A DNA stretch of 64,000 nt, taken from Neodontobutis hainanensis (taxonomy: Eukaryota; Chordata; Actinopteri; Gobiiformes; Odontobutidae). The notes under the pieces were generated by a model. It had not been told where the DNA came from, did not search any database, and saw only the letters and a program-made list of their open reading frames with translations. Below, piece by piece: positions 42,801 through 56,257 of the stretch. Every line of letters starts with the position of its first letter. Position 1 is the first letter of the stretch. The translations under genes and the position numbers were made by a program. Location of the stretch: contig JALDNG010000087.1 of the NCBI GenBank assembly GCA_024349245.1, positions 1,330,235-1,394,234 on the forward strand, read 5' to 3'.

Positions 42801-45800
42801 AAATGGTCTAAACCATTTGTTACAGAAGTATCAATAACAGAGAGAGGATTTGACATGGAGCAAACATTTCAAAGTCAAACATTTGTTTTGGCTGCTAAAA
42901 AGTTAGCCAGATAACCAAATTCATGCCCTTTATTTTGTAAACGACTTGATGCAATCTTTTTTGTAAAGTATGTTACAAAATAAATCTAATTAATATGGGC
43001 ATAACTGGGGGTAGATTGGAAGAGTTAGGGTAGGAAATTGATAGATTTAAAAGCAACCAGCAGTAGTACTTTCATTCCATTTTGTACCTTCCCTTTAGAA
43101 CATCTTACTGTAATTACTTTGAGGCACATCAATATTTCTATAACAGATTTCTTAACTAAATTTATCCTTGTTGAGTACTAACAAGCTTGATGTAAGTCCT
43201 TGACGTATTAGTCGATAAGCCTTGGTGTGGTGTTACTGGAGAGCATCGGTGTGACAGTGAACTTACCCGAATGAGTAGACCTGACTGGGTTTCTTCATGG
43301 TCACCCAGGAGCTGATCAGACAGGTGATCAAACTGTGGAGCGCGGACAGAGGGTGACGACAACGGAGAAGGACGGGAGGACAAAGACGAAGAGATCCGTG
43401 AGTGACACGTTAGGCATCAGGAACACAAACAACAAGAGGTCAGCTATAGTTCACCAAGTCATCCAAAATTCATGGAAATTCTGGTTCAACACATTTTACA
43501 CACAAGGATTTCTGTTCTTTATTGAAAACGTAAAATGAATAGAGTTGTAAACAAAACACATTTTAATACTGGATGAGCCACACTCACCTGAACAGGTCAA
43601 AGATGGTGAGGTATGTGTAAGCTGTTAAGGCTGAAAAGAGATGATAAAGAAAGAGCATTAAAAATACTATAGTATACAATGTCTACAAAATAAAACAATT
43701 CAATTAGCATTTAATATACCTAACTGATTGAATTTCACTGAAAAAGGTCCACTGTTTAAGCCAACACAAAAAATATATGTTTATCAAGAGTGACAATGTA
43801 AAACAATGGAAAGGGTGCAATACATCCCATAATCCAGTGTGCAGTATTTTTGTTTTGCTACAGACTGCTTCTTATTAACATTGTGCAAAAGCGGTGCAGT
43901 TTGCATTTCCGGCGTTATAAGCTGGTAAAATGTCTGACTCCTCCTTTCCAGAGTTTTTGAGCACCTACAGTAGCCCTGCTGGGTTGTGTCCCTGAACCAA
44001 TCCAGTGGAAAGAGGCCTGATAATAAGTTCACTCTACAGGGTGTAATGGAACTAATGCTAGGTTCATAAAAAAGCAACCAGAGTACCTAAAGTCACCAGT
44101 AGTCATTAATGTCCAATACACCAAAGACACCAAAAGACAAAACCTGGCATGTTTCTTTAAGGGTTAATATTAGTGCTGGGCAACAATTAAAGCAATTAAT
44201 CGCACAAAGTTCTATGATTAAGCGCGATTAAGCACATTATACAAATTTTTTTATAATGAATTAAAAATTTGTGTATTGCATACTTTTATTTTGAACGTAC
44301 TGCTAGCTATATAAACAAAAGTGCAACAACATTTGGTTTCCAAACACTTTAAACAAATAATGTGCTTTTTACAGCAGTTAGTAGCAAATATTTGAAATAT
44401 ATGAAAAAGTATTAAATATTTCTTGTAAATCTCAACTTAAGCAAACATACATACACACACATATATACACTCACATACTGAACAAAAGTTATTAACTACA
44501 CTTTTGTTTTTGCCCCCAGTCTTCATGAGCTGCACTCAAAGATCTAAGACTTTTTCTATGTAAACAAAAAGCCTTTTTGTTCAGTATATTTGTAGCTTTA
44601 GCAGTAATGTTCCAATTTGTTCAGATATATATTAAAGACTTTTTGTCTTTATCACAGGTTTGGGCAAACAAGCCCAGGACTAAAAGATGAGGTATATAGG
44701 CAGACTTGTGAATGACCAATATATAACAAGTTAGTCTAATGTAGTCTACATGTGATTACTGCTTCATATAACGTGGGTGAGCCAAAGAAAAACGAGGACA
44801 AAAAGCCTGAAATAGGCGTGTCATTTAGTTTGCAAATTACTTAATCAGCCAGGCTTTCATTGAGCTAAATAGTCATGCTGGTGATTGGTCGGACAGTCAG
44901 TTCACAGGTTATAGGCTCACTTATCCATTCAGAAGGCAACAGTTTCATAAACTTATGAGCTGGTGAGCCAAACTCATCAGCGCCTACCTGCCTGTCAGTC
45001 AGCCAGCCAGTCTTAATGCCCGCCAAACAGCTTTCTGTAATCAGCCTGTGCTGTGGGGGTGAGCAGAGCGGATTACCATGGCTTTGTGCTTAGAGGAACA
45101 TTTTGTTTCCCCACCAGCAGCGTCCATGTTGGCCAACCTGATGCCGTGTAATCCTGACAGAGGCTAGATCCACGGAAAGAGATGGACAGAGACTGGTGGG
45201 AAGGGCTGAGGGAGGAGTGGCAGATCGATGGGACGGGGAGAAAGAAGATGGACGGTCCGCGAGAAGTGAGAAGGCAGATAAATGGGTGATAGACAAGTGG
45301 ACAGACTGACAGGGAGTGACTGACTGAGGCACAATTCCTGAAAAGAGAGGGGATTGTCTATGAATAAAGTCAAGAAAGGACAGTATTCAGTCTCATCTTT
45401 TCAAAGTCCACATAAACTTTTTAGACACTAACTTTAACAATCAAAAAGAGGCGGGCTGTGATTTGGTCTGGTGATAATGAATGTGATCATAACTGGGATT
45501 ATTGTTTGGATGTTTGTTCTGGTGCGTGCTGCAGTTATTTTGATACGCAGCGTCTCGTCTTCCCCGCAGGATCGATGCGGTTTGATGTCATCTTGTTGTG
45601 TTGAATTAAGAGCTGCAGACAATAAAAGCAATAATAATACAAACGCTGACATCACAGTGACCCTGGAGCGGGCCGGACACAATCAATGGATGGGCTGAAA
45701 TTTCCCCTTGCTGCGCTTGGATAGTTTTACATATGCACCGCAGAACACACACACGAACACACACACGAACACACACACACACACTTTAGAAATCTGCTGC

Positions 45801-48800
45801 TTACAAACACTGACACCCAGAGGACGCTGGGATCTGATATGAGAGCGACAAACAGAAGACAGGGGATAAGTCAGGTCTAGCATAAACACACACACGCAAA
45901 AACACAAACAAAAACACACACAACTTGACAATATCTGAACTATGTTTTCAGCAATAAACAGCTGTTTACCTGATTGATCCTAATGTTGTTCATTTTTAGC
46001 ATTGTTGACAGATATTTTGTTTCAACAGAGGGAGAAAATATTCTACATCACTATCGGGGTGGAGTTTTTCCTTACCCTGACGGAAGGACTAAGGATAGGA
46101 AAAGTTGTCTAATGCAGCCTGTTAAACCAGCTCCTGTTGTGACATTGGGCTAAATAAAAAAATAGATGCCTTGTCTGCTACAGAGAAAATATCCATTTAT
46201 AATATCTGTGTATGTAAAGCCGTAAATGGTTTGATTTTAAATCACAATGTGGAAAGCTTTTGTTGCAAAGACAAATTTCAATTTGTGCAATTTTGAATTG
46301 ATCTGCAGTCGCGGACACATAGACAATACAAGTACACTGCATAAGAGTGTTTAAAAATACAGTCCCTAAAATACTCAGGATATTGAGCTATAACCAGTGC
46401 AGGACAACCCGTCTCTATTGTCCCGGATGTAGTGTGGACTCTTTGAGTGCAAATAAAAGCTTAAAGACATCAGGGCGGTGAACAAAGGTGACTGTACAAG
46501 TTCACATCAACATTTAACACGGCCCTGCAAGCGGGGAGAAGAGGGAATGAGAAATGGGAGGATAGACAGATGAGAGAGGGGAAATATGAGGAGGAGAATA
46601 AATTTTTAATGTTGTCTGCAGAGGAGCAGCCCAAACACACACAGTTCATTTCAGTTGGGTTAGGTGTTAAACTAAGATTTAAGGGACATTTGTTGGGCTA
46701 ACCAAGAGTCAAATCAATCCCACTACTTATTCTTTTCGTTGTTCAAACACCAATATAATAAAAGAATACCTAGCTAAATTTTGATAATTTTTAAGAGACA
46801 TGTGTTTGGGCAAGAGGATCTGTGTGCACACATAAACATATCTATTTGGATATGTGCAAACCACAGCAAATAGCAGTTTAGTGTCACCGGTTCCAGTAAA
46901 CAGTAAAGTGAGCCTCCAAACACACACACTGGGCTGCGGTGTCAGGTCAGCTGCACATGTAAACTAAAAGCTTCTATTGAACGCTTCAACTGCTGCGGTG
47001 AGGAGGGTCCCGAGGGAGCAGGAGGAAGAGGAGCATGCAGGTAAGGTGTCCTTAGCCCTGTCTCTCAAACCTCTGAGCCAAAGGACAGACTGATGAAGAT
47101 GAAGAGGAGGCGCTGACACTGCCGGAGGAAATATGAGACTTAACCTGAGGGACCGCACAAAGACACACTAAAAGCATATGGACACAAGTAATCACAACAC
47201 TATTCTTTAATAACGCAGGGTGAGTAGACGCAAAAGACACAGATACTCTGGATCTACAACAATTTGTGATGAATGGGGTTTTAACTAGGGATTAAGGCAT
47301 TAAGTTATATAATGAGTAATTAAGTCAGGTTTTTAGGGCTTTGTGGGTATAAAGTGGGGCTATCTGTGGATAATTTTAAGTTCTGTGTAGATAATGTAGT
47401 TTCTGTGTGGCAAAGATGGGGTTCTGTGCAGATAAATTGTAGTTATTTGCGGATATAATGTGGGATATGTCAACCACAGCTGCAGATAAGGAATGGCTCT
47501 GAGGCTATAGGGTGGTTATACGGTGTGGTTCTGTGCAGATAAGGTGTGGTTCTGTGCAGATAAGGTGTGGTTCTGTGCAGATATGGTGTGGTTCTGTGCA
47601 GATATGGTGTGGTTCTGTGCAGATAAGGTGTGGCTCTGTGCATATATGGTGTGGTTCTGTGCGAGTTGTGTCAGCTAGAAAGTAACTATTTACTTTTAAA
47701 AACTCAAATTGCAAAGACCTAATTTGAAGTAACCCAAGTGGGATGTAATCAAATCCTACAGTAACATTATGAATAGGCCATGTTTATCATTATCTATCAA
47801 TAACATATTGTACAAATGGCGGTCAACACACTGAGCCAGGGTTAACCAACACACACACACTCCCTGCAGATCACTTGTCATCTTCAGATAAGACAGTCCC
47901 CTTCTGTCGATATGAAACCGGACTAAAGCACTGAGGCATCCATTTCTGAGCTCACGCAGCTTCTTGTGTGTCCATGTGGGACTTGGAGCCAGCTGCCATA
48001 GTCATGTTAAACCACATACAGCCCATGTCTCACCCCTTTGTCCTGGCCCAGATGTCCCGAACATCCTGCTGATGAATCAATGCAACATCATCTGATACTA
48101 AGTTCTCCTACGCAAAACAGAGTGCTGGTATTCACATTGCTTAACAAAATTGGCAACATATACAGTATAATTAACCTTAGAAAATAAAGTAAATGTGCTA
48201 CCTATATGGAAATGACTAGAAATGCCACAATATCAGCAAATCAAGACAGGATGACACTGAAATTAACATCAAAAAATTAGCCTGAATTTAGAACACAAAA
48301 TGATTAACAAACAACTCATTGTCCCCTTTGCATTGTAGAATTGACAGTAAACCCAAACAAGAACATTGAATTCAGTAGGTACACAGGCTGTTATAAAAGC
48401 AAGTAATAGGTAAGTTAAGGGGATGCAACTTGTAGTGATTGAGACGTGATGTTGGGGATAAATAGCCACACACACACACACACACGCACGCACACATGCA
48501 CACAAAGAGTGTGTGCAGTACTGAAGGCCCCATGGGATGGAGTGCTTCACCAGCTGTGTTCTGACATACAGGAACACCAAGGGCCTGGGGACAACACACA
48601 CAGAGACATTCAACGCTCAGATCATATGCACACACATCTCAGAATTAGAAACTAAAGCCATCACAGATACAACCACAACAACTTGTCTTAGTCAAAATTA
48701 GATCTCGATATTTATAATCTTGATATAACGCCTTACACAACAGAACCACATTTAAGACTCCAGAAAAAAGCAATTAGATACAACACACACACACTAAAAT

Positions 48801-51800
48801 CATATACCCTAAAACTTGAAGACTTAGTGAAATTAAAAACATTGTTAATAATATTCAGTAATTTTCTACCACTTTGACCCGTTAGTGGTTGCGGGTGATT
48901 GGAGGCTAACCCAGCAGCTTTGGGCCTGAGGCGAGGTACATCCTGGAATATGGCCAGTTAGTCACAGGGCTGACAATCACTCTCACGTTCATTCACTAGG
49001 GACACTTTAGTGTTGCCAATTGACCTATACATGCATGTCTTTAGGCGACGGGATAAGTCTAGACTTTAGCCTAAACCCTTTTCAATTAATATAACTTATG
49101 TTCTAAATGATTTTATTGTTGACCCAAAACAAAACAATATATATTTAAATGGAAGTATAAAATAATCAAAATTCACAATTTGACCTGGTTTTAAAGCAGG
49201 ACTGAATCGCAGCTGGGGACAGGGAATGATACAATGAACTCTTCAGCCGCATGTGGCTAATCAAGTCTGGCCTATATTTGTCAGATTTTTTTAAATGACC
49301 AAAAGCAGCAGAGTCCATTTGCACATTGCACTAAATTTGTGATATGCGTTTAACATACTGCTGTCATCTCCCCTATTTTAGCACTTGCTCACTCAGGACT
49401 GGGGATGCTGGGACTGACCTGACTTGGACGACATCCCTGCCATCTTCCTCTTGTGACACAATAAATGCAATATAGATACAGATTCAGAGATATAGTGCAA
49501 TGTATTTTCACAGTATATAAGTAATGCGTTTGGCCTTCCTGCAATTATTTGATAGGCAGTAGATAGACAGGGTAAGAGAGAGGGCAGTAACATCGGGGCA
49601 AATGACCAGAGCGGGAATCGAACCCAGCTCTCCTGCGTACATGGTATGCATGTGAGCTGCACTCTGTAATTATATCTGTTCACATTTAGGCAGTGTATTG
49701 CCAATCAAATTCTAATGCACACACAAACATTTTCAAACAAAATGTTGCAGTGAGTGAACTGCAGCGACTGTGGGTGAGCTCTTTATGACAAAGAATAGAG
49801 GAAAGTGAAGTACCCCTCTGAGGTGACTCTGTAATAGAGAATGGATTCAAGTGACAGATGGACATAGAAGAAATGTGTGTGTTTAGCGTCAAAGACAAAT
49901 AGCTGATGTCTTTACTTTGTAAAAGGGTGAAAGCCGATCCAGTCGTTCACTGCACAATTTGATCCAGGAGGAGCAGCCTGACTGTGCACCACACACAGAC
50001 ACTTCTGTAGAATCATCAGAGGATTGAGTTACAGCAACAGGGCAACAACAAATGTGCTTAAACAGCGAACACTCCAACCAGGACAACGGACCAGTTCACT
50101 TTATGTCAATACAGGGTCTGGAGATTGGGTATGAAGAGTCAATAAAAGTGAAGGATCCTTGCAGTTTGGCCTTCTTTTGGGTCATAGAAAACAAAATTCC
50201 AAAAACTACCGATGGAAAAATGGACATCAACAAGCAATGTCAACTTGAATGGCGTTTATGTGCTTTAGAAAAAGAGAAAAGAGTTTGTTTGTGCTATACT
50301 ACAGTAACGCAATTCTAGATGTAGCTGGATTCTCAACAAAAGAAGAAAAAAATATTGGAGACCATTTGAGTCCACTGGCATAAATATTCTCTCCAACACG
50401 TTCAGTCAATTGTAAACCACTGGTACAATGTACATTTTAGGACATCCTCAGGAACAGAGAAAAGGGACTTGGCCTCAGAATATACTGCCTAATAATGTAC
50501 ACCAGAGTATGCGAGCGGAGCGGAGCGGGGAGAATTTGCGCTCCACGCTCAAAGTATTTCATAATTACGCCGCTCAAGCTTCGCTCTGGGTGTGCAATTT
50601 TCCGCTCCTCGCTCCCTCCGTCCATATACGTCTTGCTTCAGTGTTTTTTTAATAACACCAGTGTCTGATCAGAAGATGCATGTAGTGTAAAACGAATACG
50701 CAGTGCTAAGAGAAGAACATCCATACTTTGTTGGAATTTTGAACACTGAACAGCTCCAAACCCCTCTGTCTCCTGACAGTGGTTTGGTCCTGGGTCTCCT
50801 TGCTCGTGATTGGTAATTGAGCAATAGTGGAGTGTTTCGGAGCGGGAGAAAAATCACAACGCTCCAACATTTAAAAAATCCGCTCCTCGCACCTGGCAAA
50901 AATCGCACAGCTCCGCTCCTGAGCTGCATGTGTTAAAGTTGGTAAAACGAGGAGGCTTTCTGTTCTCTCTGGTATTAAACTTACAATGAGGGGTCGGCCT
51001 TCTGTGTGTGTAAGCTTGTGTGCGAGCGTGCGTGTTGCTTCACTTGAATAAAAAAAAAGGGCACAAATGCACTGGAGGCGTTGAATGTACACATTTCCAA
51101 ATGCATCATCGGTTCCAAATGACCGTCATAAACTAGCACAGCAGAGAAGAGGACTTTAACACACTCCCAAACTGTTTGTGAAAGTGAGAAACGCATTGAG
51201 TCTTCCATCTTGTGTCGTTTTTAGAGTTATCATTATGTTGTTACTTCAAAACAAACTGTTAAAGATACATTTTATAATTTAAGTCAAAGCCACAGCTCAG
51301 ACAATATTACAAATTGAAAGACTTATGGGACATGACGCCATACGACCCTGAATTCATTGTGCTGGGAAAGTGCCTCATCTGTATCTATACTACACCAAAC
51401 AAAACTCGACAAAAATATTGAACCCGTTTCTACGTTTTCCAGTAAACGGTGGTTAACGTGTCCCACAAATCACACAATTTTTACTCCATTAGATTTTGGA
51501 AAATACAGCCTAACAACGTGGACTGAAAGTGTGTAATTAAGTCCAACAGTTTGAGATCTACTCTGGCACTTTTCACATGCTAATTTCTACCAATATACAA
51601 AGCACTCAATTAACTACAATTATTGCTTTTCTATTAGTAGTAACTCTGACTGGGTCCCATTCACAGAAAGCAAAAAGACGAGATGGATAAAAATGTGCTT
51701 TTTATCCGGCAGTAGACAAGAGAACCAACAGGAAATGAATCTGCTATACAGAACCTAAATTTAAACGCTTAAATTTAAACACTTGAACACAAAAGGCCTG

Positions 51801-54800
51801 TTTTATGTATACATTTTTATTTCTGAAGTATACCTTTGGGGCAATGGCACAGTCTATGGGAAAAATTTTAATATCTTCATAGTATATGAAAGGATACAGG
51901 CATGTACTGTGAGCATACAGCAAGCACATCACATGTGTGTCCCGGCCTAAAGAGGTGGAAGACAAACACTGAACGCTCCACATCATTGAGGTCTTTAGCC
52001 AACAGCTAAAAGCATCAGGAGGAGATCTCCCTCATACACACACTCAAACATACTGTCAACTGCTCAGGCCCCTGAACTACGAAGATGGATTAGGGGGTTA
52101 TCAAGGCCAACCATGGTATCACAAAACTGGTTTACTTTCTATTGAGGTAGATCAACTCAATAGAAAGGCGGCAGTAGCTCAGTGGGTAGAGCGACCGTCC
52201 TTTGACCGGCGGGTGGGTGGCTCGATTCCCACTCGAAATATCCCAAACCATCATAACATCCCTCTCTTCCCCGCATACTGTTGTTGTGTCCTTGGGCTTA
52301 ACATACATTGCCTCCAGTGAGTGTTCTGTAACACTGGTAAATAGTTTAATGTATGTAAAGCGCTTTGAGTGCCTACTAGTAGGTGGAAAAGCGCTATATA
52401 AAAATAAATATTATCAGGTTATTAACAGGTAAGCTGTTATAGAGCAGGTTAAGTTTGCAGGTAGATGATAGAACCGCAAACACTGACCAATCAGAAATGA
52501 GAAAAAAGTTGCCGATGTCTGCACAAGCGCTGGCTGACTGGAGCACACATGTACAGTGATCTAGTGACACTGTAAAGTCACGTCATATTGTAACTTAGTC
52601 TTAGAGGTTTAAACATCTGAATGACATTGTGCTCACAATGGGTTTATTAGTCAGTAACAGAAGTTGAGATGAACAGATTAATAGACTCCTTGATATTTTA
52701 ATGCAGCAATTTAAAACAGACGCCACACTTCTGTTGTTAATATTTAACTCTTTGAGTATATGCTGTTCATTCAGTCTCTGATGCTATTGGTTTTGCAGGA
52801 GTTTAGTGAAACCTACTTTGTGTTTTTCCTCATGTTAACTCTCTCAAAACGTGTTGCTGTGATTGGTTAAGTGCCAACCTCACCTTTTTCCCATGAGCGT
52901 GCTCTCACTCCAAAGAAAAACCCAGGGTTAACTGAATGAGTTGAAAACCCGCTTTGTGATACCACTTATCCCAGACTGGAATTGTTAGGTTTTGTTTAGC
53001 TGGGTAGTAGAGACAAATCTTGGGTAGGTTCAACTGGGTTTAAAATTTTATAGGGTACACACAGATCATTCCATGATAGACATATTTGTCTCTCTTGTTC
53101 TCATATATAAAATTGTTAAAATACTATAATTGCATAAATCTCTAAAATGACTGCATTACTGAAAACAGAAAAAAAATGCTGCTGCTCTGCCTGTGATCCA
53201 CTTGAGCAGATACAGCCCCTATCAACCTGAGCCCACTCCCGCTGCACTTCAAAAGCCCCTCTCTCAGTTCGGCGAGCAGTGAGAGTGACAGTACTGAGAG
53301 GCGGTGATTGTCTGCTGCTGTTGTTCTCTTCAGGGCTGAGTATCGACAGAGGTGTCGCCTTCCCCTGCCTGTTCGATACTTCTGTCCGGTGCTTCCTGTC
53401 TGCGCGTCACTCGATGCCGCCTCTGTGCATGGCCGTCTTTTGCTGCAGTATCAGTGAGCCGGGATATGGTTGCGTGTTGCTCTTTTTGTGGCAGCGCTTT
53501 CCTGACTGATGGAGTCCCTGAGAGGATTTAATGTTGGTGGCAGACACAAGCCGCACTGACCATAAACAATCTGAGCTGCATGTGTTGGTCCAAACCTCAG
53601 CACTTCATTTGGGACAGGCAGACGGGCAGAAACAAATACTTCAGTGTGCACAACTCAGGCTCCTACTTTTACACTGCACCGGCAGACGCAGAGTACACAA
53701 TGTCAGATTCTGTTCTACTTTTTGATCTCAACCAACACAAACAAATCTTGGAATATTGCAAGAACTACATCACAACTAAGGACAGAGAATGGCTCAGCAA
53801 ACTACATAATCCCAAACTACTGCTTTCAGTCATCCTTGTTCTTCACAGTAGAACTGGAAAGTGAAATTGTGTCTGTAAACTTAGTTAGACAATTTAAAGC
53901 CTGATTTTGAGATTGGCAGTGGTTGCTTACAAAAACTCCTGGTTTGATGGAACGAGGCTCTTGAGTGGTGATGAGCAGTCGTCATGTGTGAACTCAACCA
54001 AATATCTGGACCAGACACCAACAAACTACTGCTAGATACAGTGCAGGGTGAAGGATGACGTAAAAACTTTGTATACTTTTTTTTTTTTTAAACAGATAAA
54101 GCCTACTGTCTTTGTGTACAAATCCAGTCTTAACCTTCTTTCCACAACATTACAAAGCAGTGAAGCACTAAAAAAAAATTCAAGTTGAGTGTCTATTTTA
54201 AACTCCTCTTTTGCACAAGGGGTTACTCATTTACAGTGTCTTTTTGGGACGTCACATTGTTTTGGAGACCTGACGGACTTGAGATGCAACCACAAGTCTC
54301 ACAGGTTAATGTGTACTATAAAACAACACTATTAGCCAAGGTAGTTCCACTGTTAACCACATTATCTACTTTAGGTGTTTGCTTGTCTTCTGGAAATTCC
54401 TTTTAAACGCGATTCCAGTTGAACTACAATGAGAATCTGATGTTCTGTAGCATAAATTTATACACATTTAACACTTTTATGATTGTGATGATTTTATATT
54501 TTAACATCCAAATGTAAGACAAAAGCAAAGGGTTGTCTTTCTGCTCTGGTTGAAAAAAAAAAAAAAAAAAAAAAACACAATATGACAGATGTGTTCTCAG
54601 TGCTGCACCTGAGGCCAGTGACGATGCTGTGAAGGACTCTCTTTCTTCCACGTGCCCTTTAAAGTGCCATATTTTGACTGATGTGACTCCCTGGAATGTG
54701 CACACACACTGCTGGGCTCTGTGGTGAGACGACTCTGCTCACACACACTTCCTAAAGACTGGTTCCTGGTGTCTGTCTGTGCGTTTCTTTGTGTGAGCAT

Positions 54801-56203
54801 CTGTCAATCCGCGTTTGCCGTGTGTGGACAGGTATCTCCGCCTGTTAGTGTCCACGTTGGCGTCTCCAAACGGTGTTTTCTTTTTGTCAGCCTGTGCACA
54901 CTGGTCACTGTGTGTCAGTTTGCATGTGTCCACGGGTCTCTCCCCCGTCACCGTTTGTGTTTTCAGTGTTGTGTGCATGTTGTTGTGTATGCTCACCCAT
55001 GCTGTTGGTGGAGCTGCACCACATCAGCAGACAGCCGGTGCACAGCAGGTTGAGCGCTCCGAACAGCAGGATTCTCCACGACTGAAAATGACAACAAACA
55101 AAAGATGTCTTGAGGAAAAACAACAGGGAACATAGTACTCACAATTGGTTTTCTACTGGAATTAAACTATTAACCCCTCCGGTGTGCTAAACAAATAGTA
55201 ACGGGTTACTCTAAATAAAGTCCTTTTTAGGAATCTTTTGGGGAAAAAAAAGCACTGAAAACCCAGGCAACTACCCAGACACTTAAAAGCACAAGTAATG
55301 TATCAAAAAGGCTTTATAATAATGCCTAAATCATTGACCTGAAGCACTAGTCTTACTTCAGCCATCTCAATAAATGTAAAATAAGCTTCTGTCAACTAGA
55401 GTAAAACCAAATAGAACTTTTTTTTAATTTAACCTTCATTTCTCCAGGAAAGTCCCACTGAGATTACAAGTCTCTTTTGCAGGGGAGTCCTGGCCCCATG
55501 AGGAGGACGTGAGGAGGGTTATACTGTCGATTATCAGTTTTGAAGGAGCCACTTGTTGGGAATGTATCATAATAATCTCCACATCAAGAACTCCAGGAAC
55601 TTTTGGTTTCATAGCACATTTTCCAAAACTGTTCAAATGGATGCTTTCCTTGATGCCCTATTTACAATCATCATAATAACAAAGGCATGTCTACTGAAGA
55701 TTAAGACTCAAAAGAACCAGGCAGAGTAGTCAGAACTTTCAAAAACATTGTCGCGTTAAATAAATATTATGACATTTAGGGATTAACAGGAAACGGGACC
55801 ACTGTCAGTCAGAGTGAATCTCAGAAAACAGTCAAGTATGGGCCACAACATTACAGTTCCCTGTTTGCGGAGCTGGGTGAATTCTTACTGCCCCTGGTCA
55901 GGTTGTGTGTTCTCTACAGTCTGATTAGAGCTCTGCTCTGGGGAAGGTCACAATCAGAGGAAAATACTGAGCACCAGTTTGTTTACGACATATTTAAAGT
56001 GATGTTAGAAGATCTCTGCAGCTGGGTTTGACCAGAGCCACAAGAGCACTTCAAATATTTTAATAAAAGATATGAGCTGTAAGCAGTGAATTGAAGGAGT
56101 CATTTACTGGCCAAAACAGTCGACTATTATAGACTGAGGAAGGGGGAAAACCGGTCTAAATTGGAACGTTCTTGGATTGAACCAGATAAAAAAAACTATA
56201 ATA

Positions 56204-56257
<54 letters not shown>

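Noticed and set aside
47521..47664. CRISPR-like array
   Set aside because: Head-to-tail units without unique spacers in a vertebrate genome; it is a minisatellite.
47505..47714. Minus-strand open frame with repeated CTEPHHI units
   Set aside because: It is a read-through of a 21-bp minisatellite in an intron; the repeat length is a multiple of three, which keeps the frame open by chance.
53279..53904. Cluster of plus-strand open frames, considered as exons
   Set aside because: No recognisable protein, no paired splice sites, and the region is inside a large slc30a6 intron.
54721..55135. Plus-strand Cys-rich open frames
   Set aside because: Shadow of the slc30a6 exon at 54997-55081 plus GT-rich flanks.
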